Shown here: positions 1 through 6,010 of the stretch, piece after piece
Layout: each line of letters begins with the position of its first letter
How positions within the stretch are numbered: the first letter of the stretch is position 1
Virus record (IMG/VR): IMGVR_UViG_3300035156_000043
Coordinates: 1 to 24,732 of that record
Length of the DNA: 24,732 nucleotides
Source: a virus
Strand: one strand, 5' to 3'
Made by a program: the position numbers and the translations under genes
The notes under the pieces: model-generated
Told to the model about the DNA's origin: nothing
Databases searched by the model: none
The model's input: only the letters and a program-made list of their open reading frames with translations

Positions 1-151
1 GTAAACTGTAGGTCTCAATTCTTCCGGCCTCGTAAAGTGCGCACCAGCGCCACCGATAACCGGAACTCGCGACAGTACCCCAGCTTTTGATGCTGTCGCA
101 CGCCTGTATAAAAGTAGTGCCGCTCACTTGGCAGATAGCCCTGGAGCACCG

Positions 152-182
152 AAGCCCGCCCCGAAAGGATCGCGGGCTTTTT
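152..182 (+). terminator. Intrinsic terminator
   Basis: An 8-bp perfect stem (AAGCCCGC at 152-159 paired with GCGGGCTT at 172-179) is followed by further T residues to 182. The 12-nt loop itself contains CC-GAAA-GG. It would end a transcript coming from the left of the window, just ahead of the short ORF at 204. Confidence 0.75.
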
Positions 183-203
183 GCATTTCGAGGAAAGTTG
201 CTC

Positions 204-326
204 ATGACCATCCGCCTCAGTGCCCGGCGCATCGTGACCGCGATGGCCTTGATTGGCCTTGCCCGATACGCTACGTGCGACAGCTTGTGGCACGACATAG
301 TTCTGACTCACCGGCATAACTGGTGA
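204..326 (+). CDS. Doubtful 40-aa ORF
   Basis: An ATG at 204 is preceded by a reasonable ribosome binding site (AGGAAAG at 191-197, 6-nt spacer). The ORF would encode 40 residues with a basic N-terminus and a short hydrophobic stretch (residues 10-20), ending at TGA 324-326. The open frame extends upstream to 87, but that part crosses the terminator at 152-182, so the ATG at 204 is the better start. I recognise no family. It could be a small membrane-active peptide, a decayed gene remnant or chance. A strong inverted repeat begins at its stop codon. Confidence 0.25.
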   Translation: MTIRLSARRIVTAMALIGLARYATCDSLWHDIVLTHRHNW

Positions 327-402
327 CCACACAGAGAGCATCTGCCAGTAGGCGGCGCGAAGATCAGGCGCGACCGTTGGCCGTAGTCGCTCTCTGTGTG
401 GT
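326..402. repeat. 14-bp perfect inverted repeat enclosing 49 bp
   Basis: The arm at 326-339 (ACCACACAGAGAGC) is the exact reverse complement of 389-402. The 49-bp interior can form a smaller helix (GCGAC at 370-374 with GTCGC at 386-390, which competes with the outer arm). No T-run follows, so this is not a standard terminator. It could be a structured RNA, a protein-binding site or the ends of a small mobile relic. Confidence 0.6.
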
Positions 403-405
403 GAA

Positions 406-440
406 AGCGCCCCGCGTAACTTCGGGAAAAGTAGGGCGCT
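406..440. repeat. 7-bp inverted repeat next to the larger one
   Basis: AGCGCCC at 406-412 pairs perfectly with GGGCGCT at 434-440, and a shorter CCCG/CGGG pairing is possible inside it. It begins four bases after the 326-402 inverted repeat, so the two could form consecutive stems of one structured transcript. No T-run follows it. Confidence 0.4.
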
Positions 441-584
441 GCGCATGCTGAGGCGCTTCATGTAGTTGCCAGTCGGTCAGCGGCCAACATGGCGGGGAGA
501 TAAACGCGGCACAGGGGCTGACACCTCCGCGTCGCCCCTGCAAGGCAACCTGCCGGGATCAGCTCCGGTCACCGCATCCATTAT

Positions 585-1004
585 TCAGGCAAGTGAGACT
601 TCAAGCCGCTTACCCAAAGCCTTAGCCGCTTGCTCAACGAAATCGAGCTTCGACGCGTGGCCAAGATCGAACAGTCGATCAACCTGGGGAGTGTGTACGC
701 CCAGCAGCCGGGCCAGATCCGCTTTCCGCAGCTTCTGCGCGAACATTTCGTTCCAGATCAGGATCTTCGCCTCAGACAAGGCCGGCAGCGCCACGGTGCG
801 TTGCCCGGTCTCGGCGGCAGATGGAAGCGGTACAGGCTGGCGCCCGTCGAAGTAGGCCTGCAGCGCTGTTTCGATCGCATCGACAGCGTTGCGCAGCGCG
901 TCTTCCTCGTCATCGCCAACCGAGTTCACGGTAGGGAAATCAGGGAAGCCGACGAGGATAGTTCCGTTGGTGTCCGGTTGCAGGGTTACAGGGTAGTTCA
1001 TCAT
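585..1004 (-). CDS. hicB: HicB-family antitoxin
   Basis: This 139-aa protein neutralises the HicA RNA-cleaving toxin and represses its own operon. Residues 1 to about 70 have the HicB partial RNase-H-like fold signature: a YPV strand, GFPDFP, a DDEEDAL acidic stretch, a long helix and a PLPSA end. Residues about 75-139 form an HTH domain (KADLARLLGVHTPQVDRLFD), the DNA-binding part of long HicB proteins. It lies 97 nt downstream of hicA on the minus strand. Two ATGs stand in tandem (1004 and 1001). The ribosome binding site GAGGAAC (1007-1013) is better spaced for the second, which would give 138 aa. It is antisense to the phage late operon and looks intact. Confidence 0.93.
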   Translation of the reverse strand: MMNYPVTLQPDTNGTILVGFPDFPTVNSVGDDEEDALRNAVDAIETALQAYFDGRQPVPLPSAAETGQRTVALPALSEAKILIWNEMFAQKLRKADLARLLGVHTPQVDRLFDLGHASKLDFVEQAAKALGKRLEVSLA

Positions 1005-1080
1005 AAGTTCCTCATTGGAAGTGTGTCGCCATTGCTCGGTTTAGCAAGGTGGTGATTCATGATTCAGCGAGTAGCAGAGA

Positions 1081-1096
1081 AACCCCTTGCGGGGCC
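1081..1096 (-). other. GCAA-tetraloop hairpin between hicA and hicB
   Basis: Just after the hicA stop codon the minus strand reads CCCC-GCAA-GGGG followed by TTTC. The stem is only 4 bp (about 1083-1094) with a stable tetraloop and a weak T tract. It may be a partial terminator or an mRNA-stabilising hairpin that sets the hicA to hicB ratio. It is too short to call a proven terminator. Confidence 0.35.
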
Positions 1097-1101
1097 TCTC
1101 C

Positions 1102-1281
1102 TCACTTCAGTTTCAGATCCTTCAAGATTTTGTTGTGGAGCCCAGTGCCTATTTCCTTTGCTCCGTGATCTGGGAAGGTGCTTCGTTCACCGTTCAGTTC
1201 GACGTTGAAGTGGCTGCCTTTGCCGGGAGTGAACTTCGCTCCTCTGCGCTCTAGCCACCGTCGAAACTCGCTGTATTTCAT
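1102..1281 (-). CDS. hicA: HicA-family mRNA interferase toxin
   Basis: This 59-aa protein is the toxin of the HicAB module, a small double-stranded-RNA-binding-like fold that cleaves mRNA in a translation-independent way. It starts MKYSEFRRWLERRGAKF and carries the characteristic GKGSH motif with the conserved catalytic histidine (His23), then a beta strand (FNVEL) and the typical FPDHGAKEIGTGLHNKILKDL end. Its length matches the family (about 60 aa). The start at 1281 is fixed by a strong AGGAGG (1285-1290, minus strand). It is first in the operon, with hicB downstream, and is transcribed from the promoter at 1310-1337 under presumed HicB control. Confidence 0.93.
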   Translation of the reverse strand: MKYSEFRRWLERRGAKFTPGKGSHFNVELNGERSTFPDHGAKEIGTGLHNKILKDLKLK

Positions 1282-1309
1282 AAACCTCCTTTCGTCTGTT
1301 GATGGAATA

Positions 1310-1337
1310 ATTATACAACAGAAGTGTTGTGTGTCAA
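1310..1337 (-). promoter_or_regulatory. hicAB promoter
   Basis: Read on the minus strand: a perfect -35 TTGACA (1332-1337), a 16-nt spacer and a perfect -10 TATAAT (1310-1315). The hicA ribosome binding site and ATG follow about 20-30 nt downstream. This is the strongest sigma-70-type promoter seen in the window, so strong expression unless repressed is expected. Confidence 0.85.
1315..1330. promoter_or_regulatory. HicB operator candidate O1 (in promoter spacer)
   Basis: The palindrome ACAACA-GAAG-TGTTGT fills the spacer between the -35 and -10 boxes of the hicAB promoter. A bound repressor would block RNA polymerase directly. The arms are identical to those of a second copy at 1347-1362. 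Assignment to the HicB HTH domain is inferred from the autoregulation known for the family. Confidence 0.75.
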
Positions 1338-1346
1338 AGGCTTTTC

Positions 1347-1362
1347 ACAACATTTGTGTTGT
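1347..1362. promoter_or_regulatory. HicB operator candidate O2 (upstream)
   Basis: The palindrome ACAACA-TTTG-TGTTGT has the same arms as the copy at 1315-1330 but a different 4-nt centre. The two centres are 32 bp apart, about three helical turns, so two HicB dimers could bind the same face of the DNA and contact each other. Confidence 0.72.
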
Positions 1363-1392
1363 TTCTTTTACCCTCGCTCTTGAGTGAGCTTT

Positions 1393-1425
1393 GCCGCTGC
1401 CGCCTTTGGTGCCAGCGGCGTTTTT
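1393..1425 (+). terminator. Intrinsic terminator before the late gene cluster
   Basis: GCCGCTG (1393-1399) pairs with CAGCGGC (1413-1419), and the inner CGCC/GGTG bases extend the stem nearly to the loop. The sequence GTTTTT (1420-1425) follows. It ends + strand transcription coming through the hicAB region just ahead of the gene at 1442, unless late transcription is antiterminated. Confidence 0.75.
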
Positions 1426-1441
1426 ATTCCTGAGGTACGCC

Positions 1442-1813
1442 ATGGATGATCTCCAGCAGCGCATTGATGTGCTGCGCCCCTGTGCGGGCGACACCATCGT
1501 GCTGACCGTGCCGGGCCGCCTCACCGATAAGCAGCGCGACCAGATCCGCCGTGTGGCCACCGAATGGCTGCCGGTCAGCGTAAAGGTACTGGTGCTGGAT
1601 TCCGGTATCAGCGTGGCCCACATCGCAGCACCAGCGCACGCACCTGCTGTCGCTGCACCCGCTGAGCCTGTCCACTTCGATACGTGGTATCGGCATCGCA
1701 TCAACGTGGCCCATGCCAAGTACATGGAGCGCACCTCGTACAGCCTGCGATGCGACTGGAGCACGTTCCCGCCCGAAGCGATCAAGCGATACCTCGACGG
1801 GCCAGGCGTATGA
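1442..1813 (+). CDS. Hypothetical phage protein (123 aa)
   Basis: I do not recognise the family. The ATG at 1442 has a ribosome binding site (TGAGGT at 1431-1436, 5-nt spacer). An upstream in-frame start at 1391 would place coding sequence across the terminator, so it is rejected. The N-terminal half (MDDLQQRIDVLRPCAGDTIVLTV start) predicts an alpha/beta unit with a strand (KVLVLDSG, about residues 52-59). An Ala/Pro/His-rich linker follows (about residues 64-78), then a C-terminal part rich in aromatic residues and arginine (about 80-123). It is the first gene of a run of overlapping small genes ahead of the HNH and terminase genes, so a role near DNA packaging or late control is possible but not shown. 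Confidence 0.7.
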   Translation: MDDLQQRIDVLRPCAGDTIVLTVPGRLTDKQRDQIRRVATEWLPVSVKVLVLDSGISVAHIAAPAHAPAVAAPAEPVHFDTWYRHRINVAHAKYMERTSYSLRCDWSTFPPEAIKRYLDGPGV

Positions 1814-2082
1814 GCGCAGCTGCCGAGATGTACAGGTTCGACCTGATCCGCGCCATCGTGCCCGACCGACCGGCCATGACCTACCCAGTTCACCAGCCCA
1901 CGGTACTGGACGACTACTGCGAGCTGCTCGCCGACTGCGCCGAGGCCAAGCGCCTGCTGCGCGCCAACGGTCACGGCGAGCCGGGCATGAGCGTGCGCGA
2001 GCTGGTGCAGCTGCTGCTGGCGCTGCCGACCGCACCGGCCAAGACCGCGCCTACCCGCAAGAGAAAAGGAAAGCGCCGATGA
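1810..2082 (+). CDS. Hypothetical phage protein (90 aa), basic tail
   Basis: The start ATG overlaps the upstream stop (ATGA at 1810-1813), and the gene ends in another ATGA overlap with the next one, so it is translationally coupled on both sides. The protein looks mostly helical (about residues 28-72, with LDDYCELLADCAEAKRLL) and ends in a strongly basic tail (PTRKRKGKRR), which suggests nucleic-acid contact. No family is recognised. A longer open frame upstream to 1684 is read out of frame over the preceding gene and is not used. Confidence 0.65.
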   Translation: MSAAAEMYRFDLIRAIVPDRPAMTYPVHQPTVLDDYCELLADCAEAKRLLRANGHGEPGMSVRELVQLLLALPTAPAKTAPTRKRKGKRR

Positions 2083-2237
2083 CACAGACATCGATCACGA
2101 TCACGCTCAAGTGGCGCTGGTGGCTCAAGAGCTACCTGTTCGGCGTGTTGCTGATGGCCCGACTGGTCGGCCGCGAGCCCAACTGGGACCGCGTCCAATA
2201 CTGGATCGGCAAGGGCATCAAGTTTCAGGTGCGCTGA
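2079..2237 (+). CDS. Small phage protein (52 aa), possibly membrane-associated
   Basis: The start overlaps the upstream stop (ATGA at 2079-2082), and the stop (TGA 2235-2237) overlaps the ATG of the HNH gene. The protein begins with a beta-like segment (TSITITLKWRWW), then a short hydrophobic helix (about residues 18-30, YLFGVLLMARLVG) and a basic end (WIGKGIKFQVR). The hydrophobic stretch is only about 12 residues, so it may lie flat on the membrane or be buried. Small proteins of this style occur upstream of terminase genes in many siphoviruses, and their function is not known to me. Confidence 0.65.
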   Translation: MTQTSITITLKWRWWLKSYLFGVLLMARLVGREPNWDRVQYWIGKGIKFQVR

Positions 2238-2617
2238 TGGCCGCGCGACCCAAAGCGATCTGTCGCAAGGTCGCATGTGGTGCATTGATCGACGCACCTG
2301 GGTACTGCGCCAAGCACACGAAGCAGGCGGTCGGATGGAATCGTTCGCATGGTGACCTGACCAGTGCGCAGCGCGGCTACGGCTACCAGTGGCAGCAGCT
2401 TCGCAGCAGGGTGCTGAGGCGCGACGCTGGCCTCTGCCAGATCAAAGGGCCGGGCTGCACCTACGTGGCGCGCGAGGTCGACCACATCGTGAACAAGGCC
2501 ACCGCCCGCGAGAAGGGGTGGACAGACGCGCAAATCGATGATGAATCGAATTGCCAGGCTGCCTGCCCTACGTGTCACCGGGCGAAAACCACGGCTGAGA
2601 GGGGAGGGGGAGGCTAG
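2237..2617 (+). CDS. HNH endonuclease, packaging-associated
   Basis: This 126-aa protein has an N-terminal zinc knuckle (C9, C14, C24, H27) and a C-terminal HNH fold: C67 and C74, then VDHI (D82-H83), N105 in ESNCQ, and C110, C113 and H114 in CPTCHRAKT. In HK97-like cos phages an HNH protein encoded next to terminase stimulates terminase cleavage at cos and is needed for packaging and morphogenesis. Its place directly before the small terminase gene fits that role. The ATG at 2237 overlaps the upstream stop codon, and an alternative in-frame start at 2111 lies inside the previous gene. Confidence 0.92.
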   Translation: MAARPKAICRKVACGALIDAPGYCAKHTKQAVGWNRSHGDLTSAQRGYGYQWQQLRSRVLRRDAGLCQIKGPGCTYVAREVDHIVNKATAREKGWTDAQIDDESNCQAACPTCHRAKTTAERGGGG

Positions 2618-2697
2618 ATCTCTGGCCGGTTTTCCCCCTAGACCGACTAGCTAGTTTAATTTTTACTTCCGCAATTCAGACTTTCAGGAGCGACAGT
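2601..2697. other. Candidate cos / packaging-start region
   Basis: This is the HNH-terS junction. It holds a G-rich run (2601-2612), TTTTCCCCC (2630-2638), four CTAG tetranucleotides (2614, 2638, 2647, 2651) within 41 bp, a 10-bp palindrome ACTAGCTAGT (2646-2655) and a short AT-rich run (2655-2668). In many HK97-like cos phages the cohesive-end site lies between the HNH and small terminase genes, so this is the best place for it here. The exact cut position cannot be read from sequence alone. The rarity of CTAG in bacterial DNA makes the cluster stand out. Confidence 0.35.
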
Positions 2698-3102
2698 ATG
2701 CCCAAACCCCGAACCCCTTCGGCGGTGCTGGAGGCTCGGGGTGCTTTCGACAAGGACCCGGCCCGGCGCCGTGAGGATTTTGCCGCCGGCGAGTTCAGCC
2801 CCGCGCCACCGGACTACTTCACCGAGCCGCAGCGCGCGGTCTGGGACGAGATCGTCGCGGCCCTGCCGGCATCCGTGCTTCAGGCGACCGACCGCATCGC
2901 CGTCGAGCTCGCGGCGCGCCAGGTGGCGCACTTCCGTGTCATGCCTGACGCTGACGTGACCGCGGCCCAGCTTGCGCAGATCCGGACTGCGCTGGCGGTG
3001 CTGGGTATGACGCCGGCGGACCGTTCGCGCGTCTCAGCAAAGAAAGACGCGCCTACGAACGCGTTCGCCGAGATGATCGGCGGTAGCAAGAAGGCGCACT
3101 GA
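2698..3102 (+). CDS. terS: Terminase small subunit (P27 family)
   Basis: This 134-aa protein matches the P27-type small terminase in size and layout. It has a basic proline-rich N-terminus, a FTEPQRAVWDEIVAALP segment, the helical core typical of the family (about residues 40-110, with RIAVELAARQVAHFR) and a short Lys-rich end. It recognises phage DNA and delivers it to the large subunit for packaging. The start at 2698 has AGGAG (2686-2690) with a 7-nt spacer. The large subunit begins 3 nt after its stop codon, as expected for a coexpressed pair. Confidence 0.85.
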   Translation: MPKPRTPSAVLEARGAFDKDPARRREDFAAGEFSPAPPDYFTEPQRAVWDEIVAALPASVLQATDRIAVELAARQVAHFRVMPDADVTAAQLAQIRTALAVLGMTPADRSRVSAKKDAPTNAFAEMIGGSKKAH

Positions 3103-3104
3103 TC

Positions 3105-4784
3105 ATGTCGGCCGATTTTGTCGGCACGGCTCTCGAATACGCGCAGCAGGTTGTCAAAGGAAGGATCGTCGCCTGCAAATGGGTCAAGCTGGCCTGCAAG
3201 CGGCACCTCGACGATCTGAAGGCCAGCCGGAAAAAGGCGTTCCCGTACTACTTCGACGAAGACGCTGCCAACAAGGTCTGCAGGTTCCTTTCGCTCATGC
3301 CCCATACGAAAGGCAAGTGGGCGCGCAAGCGCGAGACAATTACCCTAGAGCCGTGGCAGTGCTTTGCATTCTGCTCGCTGTTCGGCTGGAAGCTCCGCAA
3401 GAACGACCGGCGCCGGTACCGCAAAGCCTATTTCGCGGTGCCGCGGAAGAACGGCAAGTCGATCATCGGCTCGGGCGTTGGCCTGTACATGTTCTCGGTC
3501 GACGGCGAGTTCGGCGCCGAGGTGTATTCGGGCGCTACCACCGAGGCGCAGGCGTGGGAGGTCTTCCGCCCGGCCAAGCAGATGCTCGAGCGTACGCCGG
3601 ACCTGAAGGAGGCGCTCGGCGCGGAGGTCTGGGCGAAGGCGCTGCTGGTGCCGTCGGATGGTTCGCGCTTCGAGCCGGTCATTGGCAAGCCCGGCGACGG
3701 CGCGTCGCCGTCCTGCGCGATCGTCGACGAGTACCACGAGCACGACACGTCCGAGTTGGTCGACACGATGGAGACCGGCATGGGCGCGCGCGAGCAGCCG
3801 CTGCTGCTCATGATCACCACTGCCGGCTTCAACATCGCAGGCCCATGCTACGACCAGGAGAGCGACGCCAAGAAGGTGCTCGAAGGCGTGCTGGACGACC
3901 CGGAGCTGTTCGCGCTGATCTACACGATCGACGAAGGCGACGACTGGACCAGCCCGAAGGTGCTGCGCAAAGCAAATCCGAACTTCGGCATTTCTGTCGA
4001 TGAGGATTTCCTGCTGGCCCAGCAACGGCAGGCCATGCAGAGCGCGTCGAAACAGACCCGCTTCAAGACGAAGCACCTGAACATCTGGTGCTCGGCGAAG
4101 TCGGCCTGGCTGAATATGCTCCAGTGGAACAAGTGCGGCGACAAGAAGCTGGCGCCTGAGCAGTTCAAGGGCGAGCGGTGCTACGTCATCCTCGACCTGG
4201 CCAGCCGCTCAGACGTGTGCGTGATCATGCTCATGTTCGTCAAGGTCATCGACGGCAAGCAGCATTTCTATTTTTTTGGCAGGTACTACCTGCCGGAAGA
4301 CGCGATCGAGAACGACCCGAAGAACAGCGGCGCCTACAAAAAGTGGGTGATCGATGGCTACCTTGAGCAGCACGAGGGCGCCGAGATCGACTTCGACCTG
4401 ATCGAGGAAGACACCCTGGCGCTGGTGGCCGAGTACGGGCCGGATGAGACCGTGTTCGACCCGTACCGCGCCGCGCAGCTGGAACAGCGGCTCACGAAAA
4501 ACGGCATCACGGCCGTGGAGCTGGGCCAGACGGTCAAGAACTTGTCGCTGCCGATGAAGGAACTCGAGAGCGCCATCAAGGCCGGCCGCGTGCACCACGA
4601 CGGCAACCCGGTGCTGACCTGGATGATGTCGAACGTGGTGGCCAAGCTGGACGCCAAGGACAACATCTACCCGCGCAAGGAAAAGCCCGAACAGAAGATC
4701 GACGGCGGTGTCGCCGCGATTATGGGCGTCGCTCGCGCAATCAGCGGGGAAGAAGCCGCCACCTCATTTTGGGACAAACCTTGA
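3105..4784 (+). CDS. terL: Terminase large subunit (HK97-like)
   Basis: This 559-aa motor ATPase and nuclease pumps DNA into the prohead and cuts concatemers. The ATPase part shows a Walker A-like motif PRKNGKS (residues 113-119), Walker B with catalytic glutamate-type residues AIVDEYHEHD (205-214) and a coupling motif ITTAG (238-242). The C-terminal RNase-H-like nuclease has the acidic residues D364 (VILDLAS), D452 (VFDPYR) and D533 (DGG). The length is normal for the family and nothing is missing. It follows terS by 3 nt and overlaps the portal start. Confidence 0.96.
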   Translation: MSADFVGTALEYAQQVVKGRIVACKWVKLACKRHLDDLKASRKKAFPYYFDEDAANKVCRFLSLMPHTKGKWARKRETITLEPWQCFAFCSLFGWKLRKNDRRRYRKAYFAVPRKNGKSIIGSGVGLYMFSVDGEFGAEVYSGATTEAQAWEVFRPAKQMLERTPDLKEALGAEVWAKALLVPSDGSRFEPVIGKPGDGASPSCAIVDEYHEHDTSELVDTMETGMGAREQPLLLMITTAGFNIAGPCYDQESDAKKVLEGVLDDPELFALIYTIDEGDDWTSPKVLRKANPNFGISVDEDFLLAQQRQAMQSASKQTRFKTKHLNIWCSAKSAWLNMLQWNKCGDKKLAPEQFKGERCYVILDLASRSDVCVIMLMFVKVIDGKQHFYFFGRYYLPEDAIENDPKNSGAYKKWVIDGYLEQHEGAEIDFDLIEEDTLALVAEYGPDETVFDPYRAAQLEQRLTKNGITAVELGQTVKNLSLPMKELESAIKAGRVHHDGNPVLTWMMSNVVAKLDAKDNIYPRKEKPEQKIDGGVAAIMGVARAISGEEAATSFWDKP

Positions 4785-6010
4785 ATTTTCTCGACCGACT
4801 ATTAGGCCGCAAGTCGGCCCAGCGCACCGACGCCGAAATCATGAAACTGCTCGACGGCGGCGGGGGCGGCCTGGTCGCCGGCGTGCACGTCAACGCGCGC
4901 ACCGCGCTGGAAGTCTCGACGGTGCTCGCGTGCGTGAAGGTGATCGCCGACGGCTGTGCGACGCCGAAGCTGCACGTCTATCGCGAAAAGGCCGACGGCA
5001 CCCGCGAGCGCGCGACCAACATTCCAGAATATCGGCTGCTGGCGCGCCGGCCGAACGAATGGCAGACCTCGTTCGAATGGCGCCGCATGATGACGATCCA
5101 TGCGGCACTGTCCAAGGGGGGGCTTTCGATCAAAGTGCGTGGCTTGAATGGCCGCGTGCGGGAGCTAATTCCGATCGAGCCTGGCCGGTGGGACGTACAG
5201 CGCGTATCGCGCTACGAACTGGTGTATCGCTGCTGGGACGAGTTCGGCCTGATCGGCGAATTCGGCCCCGACGACGTGTTCCTGTTGAACGGCGTGCAAT
5301 GGGACTGGGTGCAAAATCTGGACGCAGTCAAGTTGGCGCGCTCCGCGATCGGATTGTCCATGGCGACTGAGCAGAGCCAAGCGGCCATGCATAAAAACGG
5401 CCTGCGGCCGAGCGGCGTGTACACCGTCAACAAGGTGCTCGACGATAAACAGCATGAGCGGCTGACAACCTGGATCAAGAAGTTTGCCGGAAGTTCGCGC
5501 ACAGGCGATCCGCTGGTGCTCGACAACGACGCGCGCTGGACCCCGACGGCGCAGTCCGGCGTCGACGCCCAGCACGTGGAAACGCGCCGGCTGCAGATCG
5601 AAGAGATCTGCCGCGGCTACGGCGTGTTTCCGATCATGGTCGGCCACAACGACAAGTCGGCGACGTTCGCCAGCTCCGAAGCGTTCTTCGCCGCGCACGT
5701 CAAGCACACGCTGGCGCCCTGGCACGTAGCCTGGACACAGCGCCTCGACGAAACCTTGCTCGACGGCTCGGGTCCATTGTTTGCTGAGTTCGACACCCGC
5801 TATCTGATGGCCGGCTCGATGCGCGACCGCTCGCAGTGGGCGCGGACGATGGCCGAGATGGGCATCTATACCCGCAACGAAATTCGCGACGAGGAAGGGA
5901 AGGACCCACTTCCAGGCCTCGATGAACCGCTGACCCCCATGAACATGGCCCAGGGCGGCAAAAAAGGAACGAACGATGATGAATCTACCACTGCGCCCGC
6001 TGGCTCGTAG
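4769..6010 (+). CDS. Portal protein (HK97 family)
   Basis: This 413-aa protein should form the dodecameric channel at the capsid vertex through which terminase packages DNA and to which the connector proteins attach. The N-terminal LNFLDRLLGRK and the region with VLACVKVIADGCATPKL are typical of HK97-type portals, as is the position between terL and the protease. No ATG is available at the start. TTG at 4769 gives a 16-bp overlap with terL, while TTG at 4781 gives a 4-bp TTGA overlap and a protein starting MNFLDRLL. The second resembles both family starts and the overlaps elsewhere in this operon. The C-terminus is disordered and Gly/Ser/Thr-rich. Confidence 0.93.
   Translation: MGQTLNFLDRLLGRKSAQRTDAEIMKLLDGGGGGLVAGVHVNARTALEVSTVLACVKVIADGCATPKLHVYREKADGTRERATNIPEYRLLARRPNEWQTSFEWRRMMTIHAALSKGGLSIKVRGLNGRVRELIPIEPGRWDVQRVSRYELVYRCWDEFGLIGEFGPDDVFLLNGVQWDWVQNLDAVKLARSAIGLSMATEQSQAAMHKNGLRPSGVYTVNKVLDDKQHERLTTWIKKFAGSSRTGDPLVLDNDARWTPTAQSGVDAQHVETRRLQIEEICRGYGVFPIMVGHNDKSATFASSEAFFAAHVKHTLAPWHVAWTQRLDETLLDGSGPLFAEFDTRYLMAGSMRDRSQWARTMAEMGIYTRNEIRDEEGKDPLPGLDEPLTPMNMAQGGKKGTNDDESTTAPAGS

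Larger units (their letters stand above)
1..584. other. Gene-poor left-end region
   Basis: I recognise no conserved gene in this stretch. It holds an intrinsic terminator (152-182), a doubtful 40-codon ORF (204-326), a perfect 14-bp inverted repeat (326-339 with 389-402), a second inverted repeat (406-412 with 434-440) and a third (512-518 with 534-540). A 148-codon minus-strand ORF spans 15-461, but it has no recognisable motif and overlaps all these structures, so I do not call it. No tRNA T-arm or CCA-end pattern is visible. The position, between the presumed early region and the late operon, would suit a late promoter or antitermination region, but that is only inference. Confidence 0.5.

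Noticed and set aside
85-112. Promoter ahead of the left-end terminator (TATAAA at 107-112)
   Set aside because: The -10 box is fair, but no -35 box lies at a suitable distance, and a transcript would end within about 60 nt at the terminator at 152-182.
15-461. 148-codon minus-strand ORF
   Set aside because: No motif, Arg/Leu-rich composition typical of shadow ORFs in GC-rich DNA, no clear ribosome binding site, and it covers a terminator and inverted repeats.
512-540. hicB terminator on the minus strand
   Set aside because: CAGGGGC/GCCCCTG forms a 7-bp stem, but no T-run follows on the minus strand, so it is not a convincing intrinsic terminator.
3179-4003. 274-codon + strand ORF within terL in another frame
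   Set aside because: Arg-rich shadow frame; terL carries all expected ATPase and nuclease motifs in its own frame.
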